Assembly (NCBI GenBank): GCA_046593355.1
Contig: JBKJNY010000102.1
Span: forward strand, 92,824 to 156,823
DNA length: 64,000 bases
Direction: 5' to 3'
DNA from: SXOA01 sp046593355
Lineage (GTDB): Bacteria > Planctomycetota > Planctomycetia > Pirellulales > Pirellulaceae
Shown: positions 17,236 to 25,218 of the stretch, in pieces
Layout of the letters: every line of letters begins with the position of its first letter
Position numbering within the stretch: position 1 is the first letter of the stretch
The notes under the pieces: model-generated
What the model was told of the DNA's origin: nothing
The model's input: the letters and a program-made list of their open reading frames with translations, nothing else
Databases searched by the model: none
Made by a program: the position numbers and the translations under genes

Positions 17236-18270
17236 ATGCTATTCCGTATCTCCTCGCTCCATGCGCTCATAGGAGCTTTTGCGATTCTGCTCTCTTCCAC
17301 AAACGCCGCCGATACGCAGCGGCAATTATGGGTGACGAATGCTTTTGGCGACGACGTGCATGTGTTTGAAGTGGGCACCTGGAAGCTGCTGAAGACGATC
17401 AAGGTGGGGCCGAATCCCCACGGCATTTCCGCGACGGCGGACGGGAAGACCGTGCATATCGCGCTGGAGAACTTCGGCGGCAAGGAGGGAGAGTTGCTGT
17501 GGCTCGACGCGGTGAGCGGCGACATCCAGGGGCGGGTGAAAGTCGGCCCCAAGCCCAACGAGAATGAATGCACGCCGGATGGGAAGTGGATTTACGTGCC
17601 TTGCGAGGATGGCCAATATTGGGTGGTGGACGGCGAACACAAGAAGGTAGTGGCGAAGATCATGACCGGCGGCCGGCCGCACAACACGACGATTAGCGCT
17701 GACGGCAAGCGGATGTACCTCTCGCCAATGGGCGCGCCAAAGAAGGTCACGATTGTGGATGTGGAGGCTGGGCACAAGGTGATCGGCGAAATCCCGTTTG
17801 ATAACAGCGTCCGCCCGCCGGCGATTTCCCAGGATGAGAAGCTGTTCTTTCAGAACATTGATGGGCTGGTGGGTTTTCAGGTCGCCGACATCGTCAGCCG
17901 CAAAGTGATCAAAACGGTCGCGGAAAAGATGGCGGACGACAAGAAGGACGTGCCGACACGCAGCCACGGGCTGTGCGTGCGGCCCGACCAGAAGGAGATT
18001 TGGTCCTGCAACGTGGAGCACGAGAGCTTGCACGTTCACGAAATGACGAGCGGCAACTATGACGAGACTGCCCGCATTAAAATGCCAGGGCGAATTTACT
18101 GGGTGACCTTCAGCCCCGACAGCAAGTGGGGCTTTGTCAGCGTGCGGAGCAAGCAGCAGGTGGCCGTCATCGATTGCCACACCAAGGAGATCGTCAAGCT
18201 GCTCGACGCCGGCAAGGAACCCAAGCGAACGCAGGTAATTGACGTGCCTGTTAGAAGTTCGCCAAAGTAG
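17236..18270 (+). CDS. Secreted YVTN-type beta-propeller protein
   Basis: 344 residues with a signal peptide (about 1-22, cleavage after NAA). The rest is built of repeated units of the form LWVTNAFGDDVHVFEVGTWK and VGPNPHGISATADGKTVHIA. These are the four-stranded blades of a YVTN/NHL-like propeller; about six or seven blades fit the length. Such proteins act outside the membrane as binding scaffolds; no catalytic motif is evident. A GGAGG sequence stands 9 nt before the ATG. Its TAG stop coincides with the start of a degenerate E-type hairpin. The MGEENR genes follow on the same strand. Confidence 0.88.
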   Translation: MLFRISSLHALIGAFAILLSSTNAADTQRQLWVTNAFGDDVHVFEVGTWKLLKTIKVGPNPHGISATADGKTVHIALENFGGKEGELLWLDAVSGDIQGRVKVGPKPNENECTPDGKWIYVPCEDGQYWVVDGEHKKVVAKIMTGGRPHNTTISADGKRMYLSPMGAPKKVTIVDVEAGHKVIGEIPFDNSVRPPAISQDEKLFFQNIDGLVGFQVADIVSRKVIKTVAEKMADDKKDVPTRSHGLCVRPDQKEIWSCNVEHESLHVHEMTSGNYDETARIKMPGRIYWVTFSPDSKWGFVSVRSKQQVAVIDCHTKEIVKLLDAGKEPKRTQVIDVPVRSSPK

Positions 18271-18300
18271 TGCGCTCACTCCCTGAGCGGACATTCCTGA
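18268..18300. repeat. Degenerate half-element, E-like
   Basis: TAG followed by TGCGCTCACTCCCTGAGCG, a short hairpin-like unit resembling the right half of the element at 26400. Its TAG is the stop codon of the propeller gene. Confidence 0.5.
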
Positions 18301-18342
18301 TTCGCGCGAACAGATATCGCAGGACCTTTCAAGGAGCAGAAC

Positions 18343-18580
18343 ATGGGCGAAGAAAATCGTAGTTCTTCCGGCAGCAGCACGGTGATGATCGTGGTGGCCA
18401 TTCTGGGCGGCATTCTGCTGCTTGGCTGTTGCGGCGGTGTTGTCGTGCTTGGCGGGGGGGGCGTTGATGTTCCAAGCCGTCGAGGTCAAAGACGAAGCGC
18501 CACCGGCAGCAACCGGGCAGCGGTTGATCGCGGAGCCGGATGACTCTCCGCCTGCGCCCAAGTCGGCTGAAACAGAATGA
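18343..18580 (+). pseudogene. MGEENR-family small membrane protein 1, frameshifted at a G8 run
   Basis: First of three tandem paralogues. As read, the frame gives 66 residues ending at 18543, with an unrelated Arg-rich tail after the glycines. If one base of the eight-G run at 18454-18461 is skipped, translation continues to 18580. It then gives a 78-residue protein whose tail (AEPDDSPPAPKSAETE) resembles the acidic Pro-rich tails of the other two copies. Conserved parts are the MGEENRxSSGS start, a transmembrane helix (about 14-37) and a CCGG motif at its end. An AAGGAG stands 6 nt before the ATG. The shift may be a sequencing error in the homopolymer, a real mutation, or slippage. Function unknown. 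Confidence 0.65.
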
Positions 18581-18626
18581 GCGGCGTTCGTTTCTGTGGC
18601 GGAAGCCCGTTTGTCAGGAGCTAATT

Positions 18627-19010
18627 ATGGGCGAGGAAAATCGCGGGTCATCCGGCAGCGACACCGCCATGTTTGTTGTCGCCATTCTCGGCGGTTTGCT
18701 GCTGCTGGGATGTTGCGGCGGCCTTGTGGTATTGGGCCTTGTGGTATTGGGCCTGGGGGGCGGGCGCTTCTTGTCCCGACCAGCACCGCAACAGTTTGCT
18801 CCCGTCGCTTCACCGCCGGCTGTCCAGATGCAAATGGAGGAAATGACCAAGGAATTGGAGCCCCTCAAGATCCTGCCTGACGACCAATCCGTGCCGGTGC
18901 GCGGCGATCCAGGCAATTTCGGAGAGGTGCCCGACGTCCTGCCGGGGCTGAAAGCGCCGGGAAAAGATAGTCTACCCCCTGCTCCCGCGCTGAAAGAGAC
19001 CAAGGAATAA
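18627..19010 (+). CDS. MGEENR-family small membrane protein 2
   Basis: 127 residues, intact member of the tandem family. MGEENRGSSGS is followed by a transmembrane helix with LLLLGCCGG, a Gly/Leu stretch that includes the duplicated unit VVLGL, then a Pro-rich and acidic soluble tail (PALKETKE end). There is no cleavable signal; the N-terminus is probably cytoplasmic and the tail outside. The CC pair at the membrane border may be acylated or bridge subunits, but this is a guess. An AGGAG stands 6 nt before the ATG, as in the other copies. Spacing to the neighbours is under 60 nt, so the three are probably one transcript. Confidence 0.72.
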   Translation: MGEENRGSSGSDTAMFVVAILGGLLLLGCCGGLVVLGLVVLGLGGGRFLSRPAPQQFAPVASPPAVQMQMEEMTKELEPLKILPDDQSVPVRGDPGNFGEVPDVLPGLKAPGKDSLPPAPALKETKE

Positions 19011-19061
19011 GCGAACGGGGCGTCAACAGTTTAGCGATGTTTCCCTTCACAGGAGCCGAAC

Positions 19062-19406
19062 ATGGGCGAAGAAAATCGTGAGTCATCCGGCAGCGGCACG
19101 ACACTGTTGGTGATTGGCATCGTCGCCGTGGTGTTGCTAGTTCCCTGCTGCGGCGGCGTGGTGCTGCTCGGGGGCGGCTGGTTCTTCGCGCGATCGGCGG
19201 CCCAGGAGATGCGAATGGAGGAGATGGAGGTGCAAGACCGCGCGCGGCAGGACTTTGAGAAGTCCAGCAACGAAATGCAAGAGGCAAAGGAGAAGATTCG
19301 TCAGGAAATCGAAGGGATCAAGTTCCCCGACGCACCTCCCGACGTGCCTCCGCCGGAGATCGCTCCGGTTTCCGAACCTCCCGCGGTGGAAGAAAAGAAG
19401 GAGTGA
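19062..19406 (+). CDS. MGEENR-family small membrane protein 3
   Basis: 114 residues. MGEENRESSGS, a transmembrane helix with VPCCGGVVLL, then a charged helical segment rich in Glu, Met, Gln and Lys (about 45-85, likely coiled coil) and a Pro-rich tail ending PPAVEEKKE. The upstream AGGAGCCGAAC and ATG match the leader of copy 1 almost base for base, so the ribosome-binding site was duplicated with the gene. The tails of the three proteins have diverged much more than the membrane part. Function unknown. Confidence 0.72.
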   Translation: MGEENRESSGSGTTLLVIGIVAVVLLVPCCGGVVLLGGGWFFARSAAQEMRMEEMEVQDRARQDFEKSSNEMQEAKEKIRQEIEGIKFPDAPPDVPPPEIAPVSEPPAVEEKKE

Positions 19407-19430
19407 CGGCTGAGCAGCTTGCACCCTCGG

Positions 19431-20018
19431 CTAGTCTGTCGCGGGCGGCGACTGCTTGACGAGGTTGCTGATCTGCTTGAACTCCGGCGTGCCGGCCACG
19501 TCGCACCACTCGAACAAGGCCGCTTCGACGGTGGTCAATGTCGCCCCCGCCGAGTCCATCCGCCGCAGGGCTATCTCGTAGTCAAGTTGTCCCCGAGCGC
19601 CGACGGCATCAACGGCCAGGTAAACCCGAAATCCCGCCGCCAGCAGGTCATGCACCGTTTGCTGCACGCAGACATGGGTCTCGATGCCGCAAACCAGGAT
19701 GCGGTGAATTCCCTTCTGCCCCAACTCTTCAAACAGCTCGCCACATTCCCCGCAGCTAAAGGCGAGCTTGGCGGAGATGGTGCCGAGCTTTGCCGCCAAC
19801 TCCGCTGAGGTCGGACCCAGCCCCTTGGGGTACTGCTCCGTCGCCAGCACCGGCAGCCCCAGAATCTTCGCCCCGTCAATTAGCCGACCGACATTCCAAA
19901 CGAGCGCCTCATGCCTCCGAATGAGCTGCACCAGCTTCTCCTGCATATCGACGACCAAGAGCGCGGTATCGTCCCGGTTCATCAGTTCCGGACTGCGGGG
20001 AAGGCGGGAAGTGGCCAT
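19431..20018 (-). CDS. Isochorismatase-like cysteine hydrolase
   Basis: 195 residues, isochorismatase superfamily. The catalytic triad is recognisable: D24 in LLVVDMQEK, K84 in ISAKLAFS and C117 in CGIETHVCVQQ. The family includes nicotinamidases, N-carbamoylsarcosine amidases and YcaC-like proteins; the cis-peptide segment GIETHVC favours the YcaC/ribonuclease Z-neighbour type of unknown substrate. The Met at 20018 is preferred because codons further upstream belong to the J palindrome. It converges on the MGEENR genes and diverges from xylulokinase across that palindrome. Confidence 0.88.
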   Translation of the reverse strand: MATSRLPRSPELMNRDDTALLVVDMQEKLVQLIRRHEALVWNVGRLIDGAKILGLPVLATEQYPKGLGPTSAELAAKLGTISAKLAFSCGECGELFEELGQKGIHRILVCGIETHVCVQQTVHDLLAAGFRVYLAVDAVGARGQLDYEIALRRMDSAGATLTTVEAALFEWCDVAGTPEFKQISNLVKQSPPATD

Positions 20019-20027
20019 GCGGGAAGA

Positions 20028-20107
20028 AGTGTAAAGTGCAAAGTGTAGAGTGCAAAGTGACGGGCAAAACAGGTACACTCTGCACTTTACACTCTACACT
20101 TTGCACT
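20028..20107. repeat. Inverted-repeat element, family J
   Basis: Arms of about 31 nt made of repeated GTGCAAAGTGTA-like words (left 20028-20059) and their complement (20076-20107). It occupies the divergent intergenic region between the cysteine hydrolase and xylB, so any promoters there must be inside it or beside it. Confidence 0.9.
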
Positions 20108-20118
20108 CCCCACTCCCC

Positions 20119-21642
20119 ATGACCTACTTCCTCGGCATTGATGTCGGCACTTCAGGCACGAAAACGCTGGTCATGAACGCAGCAGGCAAGATTCTGGCAG
20201 AGGCCACGCGGAATTATCCGCTGCATTCCCCCAAGCCCCTCTGGACCGAGCAGGATCCGGAGGACTGGTGGAAAGCGACCGTCGCCACCGTGCGGTCGGT
20301 CGTGAGGAAGGCCAAGCTGAAAGCGGCGGACGTGAAAGCCATCGGCCTCTCCGGCCAGATGCACGGCTCGGTCTTTCTCGACAAAAAGAACCAGGTCATC
20401 CGCCCCGCTCTGCTCTGGAACGACCAGCGGACCGAGGCCGAGTGCCAGGAAATTGAACGCCGCGCCGGCGGCCGCGAGAAGCTCATCCAGATGGTCGCCA
20501 ATCCGGCGCTGACCGGCTTTACCGCGCCCAAGATACTCTGGCTGCGGAATAAGGAGCCCAAGAATTTCGACAAGCTGAAGAAAGTGCTGCTGCCCAAGGA
20601 CGATGTTCGCAGGCGGATGACGGGCGAGTTCGCCACGGACGTCAGCGACGCCAGCGGCATGTTGCTCCTGGACGTGGCCAAGCGGACCTGGTCGAAGAAG
20701 CTTCTCTCCGCGCTGGAGCTGGATGAAGACCTGTTGGCAAAATGCTATGAATCGGAAGAGATCACCGGCAATCTGACGAGAGAGGCGGCTGCGGAACTGG
20801 GACTTTCCACAAGTTGCGTCGTCGTCGGCGGGGCAGGCGATTGCGCGGCGAATGCGGTGGGAACTGGCGTCGTCAAAACGGGCGTGCTCTCCACTTCCAT
20901 CGGCACCAGCGGCATCATGTTCGTGCATAGCGACGACATGCAGATCGATCCGCTCGGCCGGTTGCACACATTTTGCCACGCGGTGCATGGCAAGTGGCAC
21001 ATGATGGGTGTCAGCCTGACCGGCGGCGGTGCCCTGCAATGGTTCACCGAGAAGGTCTGCGCCGATCTCTTCGCCAAGAGCAAGAAAAACTCCTTCAACG
21101 CGCTCACGAAGGAAGCCGGTGCCGTTCCCACGGGGAGCGAGGGACTCTTCTTCCTGCCTTACCTGGCAGGCGAGCGGACGCCGCACGCCGACCCCCACGC
21201 CCGCGGCTGCTTCATCGGCCTGACACTGAAACACGCCCGCGGCCACTTGGCCCGCTCCGTCATGGAAGGGGTCGGCTACGCGATGCGGGACAGCCTGGCG
21301 ATCATCCAGTCGCTCGGCGTCCCGGTACACGAAATTCGGGCCTCCGGCGGCGGTTCAAAATCGCAGTTGTGGCGGCAAATCCAGGCGGATGTTTTTGGCC
21401 AAGACGTCGTCACCATCAATGCCGAACAAGGCCCCGCCTACGGCGTCGCTCTCTTGGCCGCCGTCGGGGCGGGCTCGTTTAAGACGATCGAGGAGGCCTG
21501 CGAAGCGACCATCTTTCCCGTCAAGACCACGCCGCTCGATAAGACGGCGGCCAAATTCTACGACCGCGGCTTTCCGCTCTACCAGCAGCTATATCGGTCG
21601 CTGAAGCAGGATTTAGAGGCCATTTCGGGGCTTGAGGGTTAA
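20119..21642 (+). CDS. xylB: Xylulokinase
   Basis: 507 residues, FGGY carbohydrate kinase family. It phosphorylates D-xylulose to xylulose 5-phosphate, feeding the pentose phosphate pathway. N-terminal phosphate loop GIDVGTSGTKT (5-15), the xylulokinase-type SGQMHGSV segment, the GGAGDCAANAVGTG substrate-domain motif and the C-terminal GGGSKSQLWRQIQADVFG motif are all present. The length is normal. The start at 20119 begins MTYFLGIDVG, just after the J palindrome. No xylose isomerase or transporter lies next to it. Confidence 0.94.
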   Translation: MTYFLGIDVGTSGTKTLVMNAAGKILAEATRNYPLHSPKPLWTEQDPEDWWKATVATVRSVVRKAKLKAADVKAIGLSGQMHGSVFLDKKNQVIRPALLWNDQRTEAECQEIERRAGGREKLIQMVANPALTGFTAPKILWLRNKEPKNFDKLKKVLLPKDDVRRRMTGEFATDVSDASGMLLLDVAKRTWSKKLLSALELDEDLLAKCYESEEITGNLTREAAAELGLSTSCVVVGGAGDCAANAVGTGVVKTGVLSTSIGTSGIMFVHSDDMQIDPLGRLHTFCHAVHGKWHMMGVSLTGGGALQWFTEKVCADLFAKSKKNSFNALTKEAGAVPTGSEGLFFLPYLAGERTPHADPHARGCFIGLTLKHARGHLARSVMEGVGYAMRDSLAIIQSLGVPVHEIRASGGGSKSQLWRQIQADVFGQDVVTINAEQGPAYGVALLAAVGAGSFKTIEEACEATIFPVKTTPLDKTAAKFYDRGFPLYQQLYRSLKQDLEAISGLEG

Positions 21643-21652
21643 GCGGGTTGAC

Positions 21653-21732
21653 GGGGTCGGGAGGGGTTTTTCGCGGCCTTGCGTCTGGCAGTCTCTATAC
21701 GTCACGCGACGCGAAAAACTCCTCCCGACCCC
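21653..21732. repeat. Inverted-repeat element, family F copy 4
   Basis: Arms GGGGTCGGGAGGGGTTTTTC (21653) and the complement ending CTCCTCCCGACCCC (21732), near-perfect. It begins 11 nt after the xylB stop and ends 25 nt before the acyltransferase start. Confidence 0.93.
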
Positions 21733-21757
21733 TTCCCGCGGGAACCTATGCTTGCGG

Positions 21758-22933
21758 ATGCTCCCCGCGCTCCTCCGGCTATCTCGCTACGTCCCGGCCC
21801 GACTCATCGCCCTGGCCACGCTGCGCGCGGAGCCGAACCTCAAAGGGCATGTTCCGGCCCTCGATGCCATCCGCGGCCTGGCCATCCTGCTCGTCACCGG
21901 CTACCGCTTCTGGGAACGGCCGGTGGGAGAGACCGTGCCGGGCGACACGTTATCACACTTCTTCAGCCTGGGCTTTCGCGGCGTCGATTTGTTCTTCGTC
22001 CTCTCCGGCTTTTTGATCACCGGCATCCTGTTTGACGCCAAAGTCAAGCCGCACTACTTCCGCAACTTCTACATGCGGCGGACGCTGCGGATCTTCCCGC
22101 TGTACTACGCGGTCCTGGCCGTCACGCTTGTTCTTCTGCCGCTCGCCGGCTGGAGCACCTCGCGGCTCTTTCCAGAGGCGCATCAGGACCAGGCCTGGCT
22201 CTGGCTCTATGGCGCCAACGTGCTGCAGTCGCTCCGCGGCGAGTGGTGCCTCGGCTCGTTCAATCACTTCTGGTCGCTCGCGGTGGAAGAGCATTTCTAT
22301 CTCTTCTGGCCGCTCGTCATTTACGTTTGCTCGCGGCGGACGGCGATGATTGCCTGCGGCAGCGTGGTGGGCATTGCGGCAGTTGTTCGCACCCTCTGGC
22401 TACTAGGCGGCGGAAACGACGTGGCCGCGGAGACATTCACGCTGCTGCGGATGGACGCGCTCGCCATGGGAGGACTGCTGGCTCTGGCCGTTCGCGGTTC
22501 CGGCGGAGTGAAGGCTCTTTATCCCTGGGCGATTGCCGGAGTCCTCTTTCTGGCGACCCTGCTGCTTCCCATCTCGCTTATGCACAAACGGCTGCTGGCC
22601 ATTCCAGAGTTGCTCTTTGCCGCCTTCTTCGCTGGCGTGATTCTGCTTGCCTTAACCGCCTCCAAAGAAGGCTGGTGGGGCAGGCTCTGGAACTCGTCGC
22701 TGCTGCGCTTCTTCGGCAAATACAGCTACGGGATGTACGTCTTTCAGAACCTGCTCATCCCCGTTGTCGCCTCCTGGCTGAGCGTGGATATCCTCCAGCA
22801 GCAACTCGGCAGCCAGCTCCTGGCGAAACTCACGTACCTCACGCTGATGTCCGCCCTCACGATCGCTGCCGCCGTCGCCAGTTGGCACCTCTTTGAGAAG
22901 CACGTCCTCAAGCTGAAGAGCTGGTTTGAATAG
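21758..22933 (+). CDS. Acyltransferase-3 family (OafA/YrhL-like) membrane protein
   Basis: 391 residues with about ten hydrophobic helices. The first helix carries LDAIRGLAILLV, the family signature for O-acylation of cell-surface sugars. It is followed by YMRRTLRIFPLYY and SLAVEEHFYLFWP, the usual motifs. At the position where the family normally has the catalytic His of helix 1 (YHF or similar), the sequence reads YRFWE, so Arg replaces His. The enzyme may be inactive or belong to a planctomycete subgroup with a different residue. The Met at 21758 follows the F element; upstream codons belong to that element. Confidence 0.88.
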   Translation: MLPALLRLSRYVPARLIALATLRAEPNLKGHVPALDAIRGLAILLVTGYRFWERPVGETVPGDTLSHFFSLGFRGVDLFFVLSGFLITGILFDAKVKPHYFRNFYMRRTLRIFPLYYAVLAVTLVLLPLAGWSTSRLFPEAHQDQAWLWLYGANVLQSLRGEWCLGSFNHFWSLAVEEHFYLFWPLVIYVCSRRTAMIACGSVVGIAAVVRTLWLLGGGNDVAAETFTLLRMDALAMGGLLALAVRGSGGVKALYPWAIAGVLFLATLLLPISLMHKRLLAIPELLFAAFFAGVILLALTASKEGWWGRLWNSSLLRFFGKYSYGMYVFQNLLIPVVASWLSVDILQQQLGSQLLAKLTYLTLMSALTIAAAVASWHLFEKHVLKLKSWFE

Positions 22934-22986
22934 AGTACTCCTCACGCTCCGCGTGAGGATTCATCTCGCGGAGCGAGATGAGTACT
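22934..22986. repeat. Double-hairpin element, family E copy 1
   Basis: AGTACT at both ends. The left hairpin has stem CCTCAC/GTGAGG around GCTCCGC; the right hairpin has stem CATCTC/GAGATG around GCGGAGC. The cores are complementary, the stems unrelated. It starts directly after the acyltransferase stop codon and ends before the coaD stop. Confidence 0.93.
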
Positions 22987-22990
22987 ATCG

Positions 22991-23491
22991 TTACTTCGGC
23001 AAATGGCTTCGAAGCGCCGGAATGATCTCCCGCGGCACGAACCGCGCGAGCATTTCGTCACTGGCGAGCGCGGCGATTTGCCTAATGAGCGTGCTGCTGA
23101 CGTGGGCGAACTCCTCATCCGCCATCAGAAAGACCGTTTCAATGCCGGGGTCGAGGTGGCGGTTGGCCATCATCATCGTGAACTCAGCCGCCAGATCGGT
23201 GAGGGGGCGGACGCCGCGAATCATCACCCGCGCGCCGCAGTCCCGCACAAACTGCACCGCCAGGCCGGAAAACACCCGCACCTCCACATTCTTGAATTGC
23301 GAGGTCGCCCTCGTCACCAGGTCCAGTTTCTCTTCAGGTGAGAACAGAGCGGACTTCTCCACATTGAGGCCGATGCCGACATACAGCTTGTCGACGAGGC
23401 GGGAGCTACGCTGAATGACGTTGAGGTGCCCCAGCGTGATGGGGTCAAACGAGCCCGTGTAGACGGCGATGCGGGAATCGGACTGGGTCAT
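22991..23491 (-). CDS. coaD: Phosphopantetheine adenylyltransferase
   Basis: 166 residues, the normal size for CoaD. It adenylates 4'-phosphopantetheine to dephospho-CoA, the fourth step of CoA synthesis. The motif TGSFDPITLGH is at 12-22 with the catalytic H22. RGVRPLTDLAAEF corresponds to the family RGLR.xxDxxxE motif and HVSSTLIRQIA to the ATP-binding SSxxxR motif. The gene is convergent with the acyltransferase across the E element and is monocistronic as far as can be seen. Confidence 0.95.
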   Translation of the reverse strand: MTQSDSRIAVYTGSFDPITLGHLNVIQRSSRLVDKLYVGIGLNVEKSALFSPEEKLDLVTRATSQFKNVEVRVFSGLAVQFVRDCGARVMIRGVRPLTDLAAEFTMMMANRHLDPGIETVFLMADEEFAHVSSTLIRQIAALASDEMLARFVPREIIPALRSHLPK

Positions 23492-23594
23492 GGCGGGTTC
23501 GTCGCGCGGGCCAAAGATTGCTCATGCAGAGCTTGCCAGTATCCCGCGCCGGACGCGAAGTGTACAGCGTTTTCCCTCGTCCGTCAGGCGGCAA

Positions 23595-24116
23595 TCATTT
23601 TGACTTCCAAGCGGCGTCATTCTTTTTCCATTCGAGATTTGCCCGCTGGAACTCCTGCCAGGCTTTCTTGGGGTCCGTCGATTGATCTGTCCCTTTCCGC
23701 TGGTGGAAGATGACGTACTTCCCATCCGACAGCGGCTCGCGGGCGACGGCCCACCGATGGCGGCTTTGCAATTCCCTGTAATAGAGGAAATGGGCGTCGG
23801 GCTTGGGCAGCAGCGTCGGCTCCTCCTGTTGGAGGGTGACGATCCGCCGCTCCCCTTGAACCACGTAATCCGCCACTGCCAGGCCGCCAAAGAAATAGTG
23901 TCGCCCCCGCGGCCCGGAAAGCACCCACCCCTGGTGCTCCATATTTCCGACCACCACTGGCTCCTCGGACTCCTCAATCGCTGTTATCCGCGGGGAACCT
24001 TTCGCCGCGGGCACCCCTCTCTTAGGGATCGGCAATGATTCCTGCGCCGCAAGTACGGGCGTCAAAACGGCGGCTAGAACGAACGCGAAATGGGTCAACC
24101 TGAGCAGCATTGTCAT
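23595..24116 (-). CDS. Hypothetical secreted protein
   Basis: 173 residues with a clear signal peptide (about 1-23, AVLTPVLA then AQES). The mature part is rich in aromatic and basic residues (GRHYFFGGLAVADYVV, HFLYYRELQSRHRW) and ends in a basic helix. No known domain is recognised. It is flanked by coaD downstream and by the divergently transcribed purine nucleoside phosphorylase upstream. Confidence 0.75.
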   Translation of the reverse strand: MTMLLRLTHFAFVLAAVLTPVLAAQESLPIPKRGVPAAKGSPRITAIEESEEPVVVGNMEHQGWVLSGPRGRHYFFGGLAVADYVVQGERRIVTLQQEEPTLLPKPDAHFLYYRELQSRHRWAVAREPLSDGKYVIFHQRKGTDQSTDPKKAWQEFQRANLEWKKNDAAWKSK

Positions 24117-24265
24117 TCTCCCCTCGGAACCGATTCAACTCTCTCACCCTAATTCCCCTCGCCCCGACTTTCAAGTAAACCTCGTCCACTTGCCGGCTTC
24201 CGTCTCACTACACTACTCTTTCCACTGTACTGCTTACCGCCCACTGCCTTCTGCCGACTCCTCCC

Positions 24266-25096
24266 ATGCTCGGTCTCTACGACAAAGTCCAAGCCGCTGC
24301 CGCCAAAATCCGCTCCGTTTGGAAGCGCCAGCCCCACGCCGGCATCATCCTGGGGACTGGGCTGGGCAATCTGGTGCAGCATATCCAGGAAGAGGCGGCT
24401 CTCGACTACGAGGAAATTCCGAACTTCCTCCGCTCCACCGCCACCAGCCACCGCGGCCGCCTTGTTTGCGGCACGCTCGGCGGGCTGCCGGTGATGGCGA
24501 TGGAAGGCCGCTTCCATATGTACGAGGGGTATCCGCTCGACCAGATCACGCTCCCCGTCCGCGTCATGCGGGAGCTCGGGGCCAAGCTGCTCGTCGTCAG
24601 CAACGCCTGCGGCGGCATGAACCCCTATTACCGCGGCGGGGACATCATGCTTATTGAGGACCACATCAATTTGATGGGGGCTAACCCGCTGATAGGGATC
24701 AACGACGACCGCCTCGGCCCCCGCTTCCCGGACATGTGCGAACCGTACGACCACCAGCTCATTCAGCGGGCGCTGGAAGTGGCTCGGCGCGAGAACATCA
24801 TCGCCCACCAAGGGGTCTTCGTCGCCGTCGCCGGACCAAACCTGGAAACGCGGGCCGAATATCGCTTCCTGCGGATGATGGGTGCCGACGTCGTGGGGAT
24901 GAGCACCGTCCCCGAAGTCCTCGTCGCCGTTCACTGCGGCCTCAAAGTCGTCGGCTTCTCGATTGTCACCGACATGTGCCTCCCCGACGCCCTGGAGCCC
25001 GCCGACGTTCCAAAAATCATCGCCACCGCCAATGCAGCGGAGCCCAAGTTGACGAAATTGGTCCTGGGTGTTCTGGCGGGGGAGAAAGCGGCGTAG
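24266..25096 (+). CDS. Purine nucleoside phosphorylase 1, trimeric type
   Basis: 276 residues, matching trimeric PNP (PunA type), which cleaves purine nucleosides with phosphate into base and ribose 1-phosphate. Visible motifs are the phosphate-binding GIILGTGLGN, HRGRLVCG, the segment MEGRFHMYEGY, SNACGGMNPYY, the loop GPRFPDM, and GPNLETRAEYRF with VGMSTVPEV that hold the base. The stop codon TAG (25094-25096) belongs to the B palindrome. A second PNP gene follows on the same strand, 122 nt downstream, so this looks like a tandem duplication that has since diverged. Confidence 0.94.
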   Translation: MLGLYDKVQAAAAKIRSVWKRQPHAGIILGTGLGNLVQHIQEEAALDYEEIPNFLRSTATSHRGRLVCGTLGGLPVMAMEGRFHMYEGYPLDQITLPVRVMRELGAKLLVVSNACGGMNPYYRGGDIMLIEDHINLMGANPLIGINDDRLGPRFPDMCEPYDHQLIQRALEVARRENIIAHQGVFVAVAGPNLETRAEYRFLRMMGADVVGMSTVPEVLVAVHCGLKVVGFSIVTDMCLPDALEPADVPKIIATANAAEPKLTKLVLGVLAGEKAA

Positions 25097-25207
25097 GGTG
25101 CATGAGTGAAGCGAAATGCACGCGGGAGTGACGCCTTCCCTTGTGTTGAGCCACTCTGCCAATGTCCTCTTTCACGCGTGCATGGCGATTCGCCTATGCA
25201 CCCTACA
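25093..25207. repeat. Palindromic element, family B copy 2
   Basis: Arms GTAGGGTGCAT (25093) and ATGCACCCTAC (ends 25207). Each half is also a hairpin: GTGCAT closes on ATGCAC in the left half and again in the right half. Its first TAG is the stop codon of the first PNP gene. It fills nearly the whole gap between the two PNP genes. Confidence 0.93.
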
Positions 25208-25218
25208 GGCCCGTTCTC

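Noticed and set aside
25162..25218. N-terminal extension of the second PNP (MSSFTRAWRFAYAPYRPVL)
   Set aside because: It is encoded by the right arm of element B2; the family start corresponds to the ATG at 25219.
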